Source: Paludibacteraceae bacterium
GTDB taxonomy: Bacteria > Bacteroidota > Bacteroidia > Bacteroidales > Paludibacteraceae
Assembly: GCA_024399495.1 (NCBI GenBank)
Contig: JAKSNY010000002.1
Coordinates: 173,539 to 237,538 of the forward strand
Length of the DNA stretch: 64,000 nucleotides
Reading direction: 5' to 3'
This document shows, piece by piece, positions 16,951 through 24,580 of the stretch (its first letter is position 1; every line of letters starts with the position of its first letter). The notes beneath the pieces are model-generated. The model was not told the DNA's origin and made no database searches. It saw only the letters and a program-made list of their open reading frames with translations. The translations under genes and the position numbers were made by a program.

Positions 16951-18526
16951 ACTTAAAGTAGTATCTTTGTTTTGTGGTTGTGGTGGTTCTGACCTTGGAA
17001 TGATTGGTGGCTTTAATTATCTTGGAACGAGATATGAAAGTTTGCCTTTTGAAATTGTTTATGCTGCAGATTTTGATAAGTGGGCGGTTGATACCTATAA
17101 TAAGAATTTTAAACACAAAGCTGTTTGTGCAGATGTTACTAAAATTGATTTTAAAACACTTCCTGATGCTGATATTATGATAGGAGGATTTCCTTGTCAA
17201 TCGTTTAGCACAGTAAATCCTACAAAAAACATAAATGATGATCGCGCAAATTTATACAAACAAGTAGTAAGATTTCTTAAAATCAAACATCCTAAATATT
17301 TTATTTGTGAAAATGTTAAAGGTTTAGTTACATTACAAAAAGGTGCGATTATTAATAAAATAGTTAGTGAGTTTTCTGAATGTGGATATCGTGTACAATT
17401 TAAGTTATTGAAGGCTGTTGAGTTCGGAATTCCACAAAAAAGAGAACGTGTAATTATTGTTGGGGTCCGAAATGATGTTGTATCCAATTACAAGTATCCT
17501 ACACCAATATGTTCAGAATCAAATGCAATTCCATTGAGCTCAGTAATAGATAAACTGGCGATAGATGAGAAGAAATATTATTTTTCTGCTCGTGCTGTAA
17601 ATGGTGTAAAGATGGCAAAAAACAATATGAAACGAGGATTATGGCAGGATTTGTCACAACCATGTCTCACAATAACAGCTCACCTTGCTAAAACAAGTAT
17701 GAATTCAAGAGATCCAATTTTGCTTGTGAATTCAGATAAAGAGTTATACCGTAGGTTCACTCCTCGGGAGGCGGCGAGGATACAATCTTTCCCAGATGAG
17801 TTTTTGCTTAATGATTCAGAATCTAAATCTTACAAGCAAATAGGTAATGCAATACCACCTGTGTTTATGTGGTATGTGGCAAAACAATTAGAAAAATCAA
17901 TTATAGAAGGTAGTAATTTTGCGGAAAAAGAAAGGGGGGTATATGTGGATAAGAGTTCTTCTGGATTTATTGCTCCATCAGTATTAAAGCAAAGATATGT
18001 CCAATTATCATTTATTGACATGCTTAATATGTTAGAGAATGAGACTCAAAAAATAAAATTGGCTAACGAGGATGCTGCTGCGTATGGTTATTATTACGAA
18101 ACAATGTATCAGACTTGGTTTCATAAAAAATTCTACATCGCTCGTGGTAATGCTTTTGACTATAAGGCATTTAGAGCAGATGGTATCGCAGCTTTTGTGA
18201 AAGGAGGTTTTAACAATTTGTCAGCATCATACGATAAAATGAAAAGTCAACCTCACGATGATGTTCATATTGCGGAATATATATATAATAATGCAGGAGT
18301 TGAAGATCCTACACCACAAAATATAAATGGTGTTGTGGAATCTGTATTTAATGATTTGGTGAGACAAGGAGCCAAAACAATTGTGATGCCACCAATCAAT
18401 GTCAAAGGAGTAAACCTAGCAAAGAAAGATTCTTTGACAACAAATGCTATTGTTTTATGGTTGAATAGTAATGAAGAGAAGATTAATCGTGTTATTGTAG
18501 TTGATTATCCAGAATATTATCGTTAA
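16940..18526 (+). CDS. DNA (cytosine-5)-methyltransferase with extra C-terminal domain
   Basis: 528 residues from the ATG at 16940, which overlaps the previous stop by 11 nt; an in-frame TTG at 16928 is less likely. Residues 1-325 contain motifs I (SLFCGCGGSDLGM), IV (GGFPCQSFS, Cys near 86), VI (CENVKGL), VIII (QKRERVIIVG), IX (REAARIQSFPDEF) and X (KQIGNAIPP). Beyond residue about 330 lies a 200-residue extension not found in ordinary C5-methyltransferases; its end (SVFNDLVRQGAKTIVMPPIN, then WLNSNEEKINRVIVVDYPE) looks by eye like the second half of a macro domain. Last gene of the cassette; its stop lies inside the right 68-bp repeat. Confidence 0.9.
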   Translation: MMNKLKVVSLFCGCGGSDLGMIGGFNYLGTRYESLPFEIVYAADFDKWAVDTYNKNFKHKAVCADVTKIDFKTLPDADIMIGGFPCQSFSTVNPTKNINDDRANLYKQVVRFLKIKHPKYFICENVKGLVTLQKGAIINKIVSEFSECGYRVQFKLLKAVEFGIPQKRERVIIVGVRNDVVSNYKYPTPICSESNAIPLSSVIDKLAIDEKKYYFSARAVNGVKMAKNNMKRGLWQDLSQPCLTITAHLAKTSMNSRDPILLVNSDKELYRRFTPREAARIQSFPDEFLLNDSESKSYKQIGNAIPPVFMWYVAKQLEKSIIEGSNFAEKERGVYVDKSSSGFIAPSVLKQRYVQLSFIDMLNMLENETQKIKLANEDAAAYGYYYETMYQTWFHKKFYIARGNAFDYKAFRADGIAAFVKGGFNNLSASYDKMKSQPHDDVHIAEYIYNNAGVEDPTPQNINGVVESVFNDLVRQGAKTIVMPPINVKGVNLAKKDSLTTNAIVLWLNSNEEKINRVIVVDYPEYYR

Positions 18527-18592
18527 AATTGTTGAAATCTTATTTTGCATAACTTAAAAAAAGAGTTGGATTTTTACTACATTTGTGGCAAA
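18525..18592 (+). repeat. 68-bp direct repeat, right copy, with the promoter region of the gldA-like gene
   Basis: It begins within the stop codon of the second methyltransferase and ends 9 nt before the ATG at 18602. TACATTTG (18578-18585) fits the TAnnTTTG -7 element; no clear -33 element is at the usual spacing. Its position directly before a housekeeping gene suggests this is the original copy and the one at 13470 the duplicate. Confidence 0.9.
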
Positions 18593-18601
18593 TTAGGTTG
18601 A

Positions 18602-19300
18602 ATGAGTATCTCCCTGAACAATATCAGCAAGCGTTACGGTGACCAAACTGTGTTGCCTGACTTGTCTTTTGATGTGTGTAAGGGTGAGATTGTTGGTTTC
18701 TTGGGTCCCAATGGGGCAGGAAAATCCACTACAATGAAAATAATTACGGGCTATGTCAGACCCGATGCAGGCTCCGTAAGTGTTTGCGGAATAGATGTGC
18801 TTGCTGAACCTTTAAAGGCGAAGTCTCACATCGGGTATTTGCCTGAACATAATCCGCTGTATCTTGATATGTATGTTAAGGAGTATCTTGATTTTACGGC
18901 AGGCATATATGGCATTGCGGATAAGAAGAACAGGATTGATGAGGTGGTGGAACTTACTGGACTTACACCTGAGTATAAGAAACATATAGGCTCACTGTCA
19001 AAAGGTTACAGGCAGAGGGTAGGGCTTGCCGCCGCCATAATTCATAACCCCGATGTGCTTATACTTGACGAGCCTACCACAGGTCTTGACCCTAACCAGA
19101 TAGTGGAGATAAGGGAATTGATTAAGGATTTTGGAAAGGAACGCACAGTATTGTTCAGTACCCACATTATGCAAGAGGTGGAGGCGGTTTGTGACCGCTT
19201 TATAATATTAAAAAAGGGTGAGATTGTTGCAAATAAGAAAATCACTGATATAGAGAAAGGCTCGTTAGAGAACATATTTACATCAATAACTAAAAATTGA
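18602..19300 (+). CDS. ABC transporter ATP-binding protein, GldA-like
   Basis: 232 residues: Walker A FLGPNGAGKSTTMKI, the Q-loop replaced as YLPEHNPLY, signature LSKGYRQRVGLA, Walker B VLILDEPTTGLDPNQI, H-loop FSTHIMQEVEA. The sequence resembles GldA and gliding-type or ABC-2 exporters, but it is shorter than Flavobacterium GldA (about 300 residues) and no permease gene (gldF/gldG type) lies next to it. The next gene is a lipoprotein, 4 nt after. A partner elsewhere in the genome must be assumed. Confidence 0.88.
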   Translation: MSISLNNISKRYGDQTVLPDLSFDVCKGEIVGFLGPNGAGKSTTMKIITGYVRPDAGSVSVCGIDVLAEPLKAKSHIGYLPEHNPLYLDMYVKEYLDFTAGIYGIADKKNRIDEVVELTGLTPEYKKHIGSLSKGYRQRVGLAAAIIHNPDVLILDEPTTGLDPNQIVEIRELIKDFGKERTVLFSTHIMQEVEAVCDRFIILKKGEIVANKKITDIEKGSLENIFTSITKN

Positions 19301-19304
19301 TTTT

Positions 19305-19925
19305 ATGAGACGTAAGACTATCCTTTTTGGGATTTTATTTATTTTAACTGTAGTGTTTACATCGTGTAAGAACGATATATATGACCCTGTAAAAACAAAT
19401 ATTGTTGCTGAATATAAAAAGTATTTAGGTATGAATTATCAAGATGCCATAAAACAACTGCAGAATAGCGGATTCCTTATTGTCTCTTCAGATGGTTGGT
19501 TTGATGCAAAGACAACATCAATAAGGCTTATTATGTATTACACAAACGATAAGATAGATATTGTAGAATATGAGAAAACAAGATATGCCTATAACAATAG
19601 GCAGGATATGAAAAAAATAGCCACACAAGTCAGCGAGGATATAAACAGATTCTATTCAGTGGATTATCCACACCCATGTGTAAAAAGATGGTGTACCCTT
19701 TATACTCCACAAGAAGAGTTGACACCGGAGTCTCATCAGGAGGTTATATCGTTGCTTAACGATAAGATAGACCGTATAAATAGGATAGGAGAGGATTACG
19801 GTGAAATAGAAGATGTAATTAAGGTAAATTCAGAGGATTTATTTGAACCTCACAGAAAATGGGAAACAACATTTGCATCTGATGAAAACTCACATTTGTG
19901 GTTTACACTATCTACAAGAAAATAA
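19305..19925 (+). CDS. Hypothetical lipoprotein
   Basis: 206 residues. Lipoprotein signal peptide MRRKTILFGILFILTVVFTSCKND with the lipobox Cys at residue 21. The mature part, rich in charged residues, shows no family I recognise; the only other Cys pair is in HPCVKRWC. It sits between an ABC ATPase (4 nt upstream) and ruvB (3 nt downstream), so it is co-transcribed with both, but nothing else links their functions. Confidence 0.75.
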   Translation: MRRKTILFGILFILTVVFTSCKNDIYDPVKTNIVAEYKKYLGMNYQDAIKQLQNSGFLIVSSDGWFDAKTTSIRLIMYYTNDKIDIVEYEKTRYAYNNRQDMKKIATQVSEDINRFYSVDYPHPCVKRWCTLYTPQEELTPESHQEVISLLNDKIDRINRIGEDYGEIEDVIKVNSEDLFEPHRKWETTFASDENSHLWFTLSTRK

Positions 19926-19928
19926 ATA

Positions 19929-20957
19929 ATGGACGAGGATTTTGACATAAGAGAGGCAAGTCAGTCTGCAAATACAGATTTTGAGAATGTACTACGCCCA
20001 TTGACCTTTAGTGATTTTAAGGGTCAGAATAAGATAGTTGAGAATCTCAAAGTTTTTGTTATGGCTGCCCGTATGCGTAAAGAGCCACTTGACCACGTTC
20101 TTTTACATGGACCTCCGGGGCTTGGCAAGACCACTCTGTCAAATATTATTGCCAATGAACTTGGAGTAGGATTTAAGATAACATCGGGTCCGGTGCTTGA
20201 TAAGCCTGGCGATTTGGCAGGAATACTTACAAGCCTTGAGCCTAACGATGTACTATTTATAGATGAGATTCACCGTCTTAGCCCTGTAGTGGAGGAGTAT
20301 CTTTACTCTGCGATGGAAGACTATCGCATTGATATTATGATAGATAAAGGTCCAAGTGCACGCTCTGTGCAGATAGGGCTTAATCCGTTTACACTTGTGG
20401 GTGCCACTACCCGTAGCGGTCTGCTTACAAGTCCGCTTAGAGCAAGGTTTGGTATAAACTGCCACCTTGAATACTACGATGCAGAGGTGCTTACCTCTAT
20501 CATAAAGCGTTCCGCTTCCATATTGGAGACCCCTTGCTATGATGATGCCGCCATAGAGATAGCACGACGCAGCCGTGGTACACCACGTATAGCAAATGCA
20601 CTGCTGCGTAGAGTGCGTGATTTTGCACAAGTTAAAGGCAGTGGAAAAATTACCAAAGAGATAGCATGCTACGCATTGGAGGCACTTAACATAGATAGGT
20701 ACGGACTTGATGAGATAGATAACAAGATACTTAATACCATTATAGATAAGTTCTCAGGTGGTCCTGTAGGTCTTACAACCATAGCCACAGCACTTGGAGA
20801 GGACGCAGGAACCATAGAAGATGTGTATGAGCCGTTCCTTGTAATGGAGGGCTTCATTAAGCGTACCCCAAGAGGCAGAGAGGTTACAGAACTTGCCTAC
20901 AAGCACCTTGGCAAGACACATAAGTTGGGAGGCGTGTTTCAGGGAGAACTGTTTTGA
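19929..20957 (+). CDS. ruvB: Holliday junction branch migration ATPase RuvB
   Basis: 342 residues, family length. Walker [21 protein letters not shown], Walker [21 protein letters not shown], sensor 1 [19 protein letters not shown], sensor 2 [20 protein letters not shown], and the C-terminal winged helix ending in [20 protein letters not shown]. RuvB is the hexameric motor that drives branch migration with RuvA. No ruvA or ruvC is nearby. Confidence 0.98.
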   Translation: MDEDFDIREASQSANTDFENVLRPLTFSDFKGQNKIVENLKVFVMAARMRKEPLDHVLLHGPPGLGKTTLSNIIANELGVGFKITSGPVLDKPGDLAGILTSLEPNDVLFIDEIHRLSPVVEEYLYSAMEDYRIDIMIDKGPSARSVQIGLNPFTLVGATTRSGLLTSPLRARFGINCHLEYYDAEVLTSIIKRSASILETPCYDDAAIEIARRSRGTPRIANALLRRVRDFAQVKGSGKITKEIACYALEALNIDRYGLDEIDNKILNTIIDKFSGGPVGLTTIATALGEDAGTIEDVYEPFLVMEGFIKRTPRGREVTELAYKHLGKTHKLGGVFQGELF

Positions 20958-21060
20958 TGTATGATGGATGATGTATGATGTATGAGAGTCAGTTGAAAGT
21001 TGAAAGTGGAAAGTTGACAGTTGACTGAGAAGCTGACCGTAGGTAAAGTTGAAAGTGAAT
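20958..21060 (+). repeat. Simple repeats downstream of ruvB
   Basis: ATGTATGATG-type units directly after the ruvB stop, then TTGAAAG/GTTGAAAG units with a short unique piece resembling that near 6155 and 55180 (GTTGACTGAGAAGCTGACCG). Here the GAAAG units run in the opposite sense to those placed before gene starts. With the two structured elements below, this fills the 325-bp ruvB-gcvH gap. Confidence 0.7.
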
Positions 21061-21061
21061 A

Positions 21062-21199
21062 GTTTGTATATACCTTTGACAGAGCGTCCGCACCCACGCG
21101 GACGGGTAGTGGGAGGGATCCATAGGCTCACAGAGCCGTTATGGGAGGGCCGAACACCTTCACAGAAGGTGTGAGTCTCTGGAAATGGTATATACAAAC
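21062..21199 (+). repeat. Three-hairpin structured element, family 1 copy A
   Basis: Outer stem GTTTGTATATACC (21062-21074) pairs perfectly with 21187-21199; an inner stem CAGAG/CTCTG follows. Inside are hairpin 1 (CGTCCGC/GCGGACG), hairpin 2 (CCATA..GGCTC-ACA-GAGCC..TATGG) and hairpin 3 (ACACCTTC-ACA-GAAGGTGT). The single-stranded GGGAGGGA before hairpin 2 and GGGAGGG after it recur in copies B and C, while the stem sequences differ but remain paired. Confidence 0.85.
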
Positions 21200-21201
21200 A
21201 C

Positions 21202-21233
21202 GCCCGTTCTAGGTGTGACAGAGTATAAATCAA
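21202..21233 (+). repeat. Right-end fragment of a family 2 element
   Basis: GCCCGTTCTAGGTG (21202-21215) and AGAGTATAAATCAA (21220-21233) are identical to 53882-53895 and 53900-53913, with 4 differing bases between. The matching left arm is absent here, so only the right end of the family 2 element is present, 2 nt after copy A. Confidence 0.8.
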
Positions 21234-21282
21234 TAAATAGTAATAGTATAAGCATAGAACACAAACATTATATAAAAAAATT

Positions 21283-21654
21283 ATGAAAATTTTAGAAAAA
21301 TTACAATACCTGCCATCACATGAGTGGGTATTGGTAGAGGGAAACAAAGCAAAAGTGGGAATCTCAGATTTCGCACAGCACGCACTTGGCGATGTAGTGT
21401 ATATCTCATTGCCGGAAGTTGGAGATGAAGTAACAGCAGATGAGTCATTTGCTGACGTAGAAAGCGTAAAAGCCGCATCAGAGGTGTTCTCACCGGTTAC
21501 AGGTACAGTTACAGCAGTAAATGATGCACTTGATGCAGATGCAGGACTTCTGAACCAAGACCCGTATGAGAATTGGATTATGGAAGTGGAATTTACAGCA
21601 TTATCAGAAAACTTGGTTGATGCTGCTGAATATACAAAACTTTGTAACGAGTAA
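21283..21654 (+). CDS. gcvH: Glycine cleavage system H protein
   Basis: 123 residues, family length. A small lipoyl carrier that shuttles the aminomethyl group between P-, T- and L-proteins. The lipoylated Lys is in DVESVKAASE (Lys63), with conserved PSHEWV, VGISDFAQHALGDVVYI and ENWIMEVE blocks. It is followed by a structured repeat and then gcvPA, in one direction. Confidence 0.98.
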   Translation: MKILEKLQYLPSHEWVLVEGNKAKVGISDFAQHALGDVVYISLPEVGDEVTADESFADVESVKAASEVFSPVTGTVTAVNDALDADAGLLNQDPYENWIMEVEFTALSENLVDAAEYTKLCNE

Positions 21655-21656
21655 AA

Positions 21657-21799
21657 CATTCACATATACCCTTTAATGAGGCCTCTCCACCCCCGGAGAG
21701 GTACAGGGGGAGGGACCCATATTGGTCACAGACCTATATGGGAGGGGCTGAAACCCTTTACAAAAGGGTTGAAGTCCGACGAAAGGGTGTATGTGAATG
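21657..21799 (+). repeat. Three-hairpin structured element, family 1 copy B
   Basis: Outer stem CATTCACATATACCCTTT (21657-21674) pairs with 21782-21799 over 18 bp with one G-T. Hairpin 1 CCTCTCC/GGAGAGG, hairpin 2 CCCATAT..GGTC-ACA-GACC..ATATGGG, hairpin 3 AACCCTTT-ACA-AAAGGGTT. It has the same GGGAGGGA and GGGAGGG linkers as copy A. It fills the gcvH-gcvPA gap and starts 3 nt after the gcvH stop. Confidence 0.88.
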
Positions 21800-21817
21800 T
21801 GAAATTTTCAATTGATT

Positions 21818-23146
21818 ATGAATTACACCCCACATACAAAACAAGATGAGGCAGCAATGCTTGCGGCATTGGGACTAAAGTCAGTAGAGGAACTGATGGA
21901 TGCCCAAATACCGGAAGAGTTACGTCTTAAAGGAGGCTTGCCACTACAAAAAGGTAAGTCAGAAATGGAAGTTGAGAGGCAGATGCGTGGCATTGCCGCC
22001 CAAAATGTTAAATTTGAGCATATTTATCGTGGTGCAGGAGCCTATTATCACTATATTCCTGCTACGGTGCGTCATATTGCAACCAATACATCACTGATTT
22101 CCGCTTATACGCCATATCAGCCTGAAATCAGTCAAGGAATACTGCAAGCCACATTTGAGTATCAGACTATGATGTGTATGCTTACAGGACTTGATGCCTC
22201 TAACGCATCGGTATATGATGGTGCTACTGCTGCTGCAGAGGCTTGCAAACTTGCACTTGACAAAAAACGCAGGCAGATTTTGGTATCGGGTGCCATAAAG
22301 CCTGAAAACAAGAAGGTTATAGAGACATACCTTTACCAAATGAACGTGGATTTGCAGTATATTCCTGTAAAAGATGGCAAAACAGACATTGAGGCACTTA
22401 AAGGAATGCTCACTGAACAGACCGCAGGTGTTTATGTGGAGCAGTTGAACTACTATGGCATAATTGAAGATATGAAAGCCATAGGAGAATTGACAGCATC
22501 GCTTAAGGCTCTGTTTATTGCAGGTGTTAATCCTATAGCAGCGGCAATTCTTCCGTCTGCGGCAGAGTGTGGGGCGGATATTGCAGTGGGAGAGGCACAG
22601 CCACTTGGCTTGTCGCTATCTTTCGGTGGTCCTTATCTTGGATTTATGACCGCTAAAATGGAGCATATCCGTAAGTTGCCTGGCAGAATAATAGGTGAAA
22701 CCGTTGATAAGAATGGGAAACGCTGCTTTGTACTTACATTGCAGGCAAGAGAACAACACATCAAGCGTGAAAAGGCATCTTCAAGTATTTGCTCAAATCA
22801 GGCGAACTGTGCAATACTTGCTTCCGTATATCTTGCTACAGTGGGTGCCGAAGGTCTTAAACAGGTTGCAACTCAATGTTGCAGTAAGGCTCATTACTTG
22901 GCTTCAAAACTGTCAAAACTCAGCGGTTGGAGCATTAAGTACGGTGCAGATTTCTTTATGGAGTTTGTAACAGTGAGTCAGAATCCTAAATGTTTGCTTG
23001 AGTTCTTGCAGACAAAAGGTATTTTGGGAGGCTTGCAACTGTCAGATAATGAAATACTTTGGTGCGTAACAGAGATGGCTTCCAAAGATGATTTGGATAC
23101 ACTTGTCTCACTAATTGAAGAATATGGGAAAGGAGGCGTAAAATGA
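21818..23146 (+). CDS. gcvPA: Glycine dehydrogenase (decarboxylating) subunit 1
   Basis: 442 residues from the ATG at 21818; an in-frame TTG six bases upstream would add only two residues. This is the alpha half of the split P-protein, which decarboxylates glycine with PLP. Conserved blocks: FRGAGAYYHYIPATVRH-like region, ASVYDGATAAAEA, GGPYLGFM, LPGRIIGETVD and the REQHIKREKASSSICSNQ segment. Its stop overlaps gcvPB by 4 nt. Confidence 0.96.
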   Translation: MNYTPHTKQDEAAMLAALGLKSVEELMDAQIPEELRLKGGLPLQKGKSEMEVERQMRGIAAQNVKFEHIYRGAGAYYHYIPATVRHIATNTSLISAYTPYQPEISQGILQATFEYQTMMCMLTGLDASNASVYDGATAAAEACKLALDKKRRQILVSGAIKPENKKVIETYLYQMNVDLQYIPVKDGKTDIEALKGMLTEQTAGVYVEQLNYYGIIEDMKAIGELTASLKALFIAGVNPIAAAILPSAAECGADIAVGEAQPLGLSLSFGGPYLGFMTAKMEHIRKLPGRIIGETVDKNGKRCFVLTLQAREQHIKREKASSSICSNQANCAILASVYLATVGAEGLKQVATQCCSKAHYLASKLSKLSGWSIKYGADFFMEFVTVSQNPKCLLEFLQTKGILGGLQLSDNEILWCVTEMASKDDLDTLVSLIEEYGKGGVK

Positions 23147-24555
23147 TTGATTTGTTATTTGAACTAAGCAAAAAGGGTAGTAATAAGTTCTCAATGCCTG
23201 AACTTGATGTTCCTGAAGTGTCGGTTTCAGCAAAGCGTGGCACTGAACTTGATTTGCCTGAACTTCCTGAAGTGGAGGTTATGCGTCATTATACAGCACT
23301 TTCACGCCTTGTACACGGAGTGGAGGACGGACCTTATCCACTAGGCTCATGTACTATGAAATACAACCCTAAATTGAATGAGGTTACAGCATCGCTCGAT
23401 GGATTTACAGGGATACACCCTCTTCAACCTGCCGATACCATAAAAGGTTGTACAGAGGTGCTTAAACTAATGCACAGTGCTTTGTGCGGTGTGCTTGGTA
23501 TGGATGCTGTCAGTTTCCAGCCTGCCGCCGGTGCACATGGAGAGATGACATCACTGCTTGTAATGCATAAGTATTTGCAGAGCATAGGTCAAACTCAGAG
23601 GACTAAAATCATAGTTCCCGATTCATCTCACGGAACAAACCCTGCAAGTGCGGTAGCCGCTGGTTTTGAGGTGGTTACAATACCGTCATATCCTAACGGA
23701 ATGGTTGATATGGATGCCTTGAAAGCCGCTGTCGGTGATGATACAGCCGCCATGATGCTTACAAACCCTAATACGCTTGGCATATTTGACAAGCAGATAG
23801 CGGAGATGGCAAAGGTGGTTCACGCAGCAGGCGGACTTATGTATTATGACGGAGCCAATCTTAACGCAATTATGGGTTGGGCTCGTCCTGGTGATATGGG
23901 ATTTGATATTGTTCACGTAAACTTGCACAAGACATTCTCTACACCTCATGGTGGAGGCGGTCCTGGTAGCGGACCTATCGCTTGTAAGAAATTCCTGCAG
24001 GCTTACCTACCTTATACAGATTTAAATTATAGAGAAGGTGTAGATGCTCTTAATAGTATTGGTAAGGTTAAGGCTTTCCACGGGAACTTTGCAGTTATAG
24101 TTAAGGCTCTTACATATATTCTTGCACTTGGAGCAGAGGGGTTGAAAGATGCTTCCGGCAAGGCAGTTCTTAATGCAAACTATCTGTTTAAGCAGATTGC
24201 GTCTCTATACGGAGAACAGTATCGCCACTGTATGCATGAGTTTGTTGTAAGTGCCTCTAAGGCTGGTGAAGATTATGGTGTTCACGCACTTGATATTGCC
24301 AAAGCTATGCTTGATGAGGGAATCCATCCGCCAACAATATATTTCCCTCTTATTGTTAAGGAGGCTATGATGTTTGAGCCTACAGAGACAGAGAGTAAGG
24401 AGTCTATTGATTCTTTGGCAAAGACTATGTCTGAGATTTTCAGTGTTGCCGCCTCAAACCCCGATGCGTTGCATGCCGCTCCGCTTAAGGCCTATATAGG
24501 TCGTCCTGATGAGGTTAAGGCAGCGAAAGAGATGAAGGTTACGGCTTTGCCGTAA
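23143..24555 (+). CDS. gcvPB: Glycine dehydrogenase (decarboxylating) subunit 2
   Basis: 470 residues, slightly shorter than the usual 480-490. It is the PLP-binding beta half: Lys263 in NLHKTFSTPHGGGGPG, with DSSHGTNPASA, TNPNTLGIF and YPLGSCTMKYNPK blocks. It forms an alpha2-beta2 enzyme with gcvPA, as the 4-nt overlap supports. After the stop come ATGTATGATG repeats, in which the next gene starts. Confidence 0.97.
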   Translation: MIDLLFELSKKGSNKFSMPELDVPEVSVSAKRGTELDLPELPEVEVMRHYTALSRLVHGVEDGPYPLGSCTMKYNPKLNEVTASLDGFTGIHPLQPADTIKGCTEVLKLMHSALCGVLGMDAVSFQPAAGAHGEMTSLLVMHKYLQSIGQTQRTKIIVPDSSHGTNPASAVAAGFEVVTIPSYPNGMVDMDALKAAVGDDTAAMMLTNPNTLGIFDKQIAEMAKVVHAAGGLMYYDGANLNAIMGWARPGDMGFDIVHVNLHKTFSTPHGGGGPGSGPIACKKFLQAYLPYTDLNYREGVDALNSIGKVKAFHGNFAVIVKALTYILALGAEGLKDASGKAVLNANYLFKQIASLYGEQYRHCMHEFVVSASKAGEDYGVHALDIAKAMLDEGIHPPTIYFPLIVKEAMMFEPTETESKESIDSLAKTMSEIFSVAASNPDALHAAPLKAYIGRPDEVKAAKEMKVTALP

Positions 24556-24560
24556 CTTTC

Positions 24561-24580
24561 ATGTATGATGTATGATGTAT
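24561..24580 (+). repeat. ATGTATGATG repeat containing the next start codon
   Basis: Two ATGTATGATG units between gcvPB and the amidase-like gene. The ATG used at 24579 is formed by the end of the repeat (ATGTATGG). Confidence 0.7.

Noticed and set aside
20754-21659. Long minus-strand open frame across ruvB, the repeats and gcvH
   Set aside because: It runs antisense to two certain genes, has a Leu/Ser/Thr-rich low-complexity product and no start signals; a shadow frame.
21062-21812. Glycine riboswitch upstream of gcvH or gcvPA
   Set aside because: The location invites it, but the conserved glycine-aptamer core is not visible, and a third copy of the same structure lies near purB and nhaD in the opposite sense.
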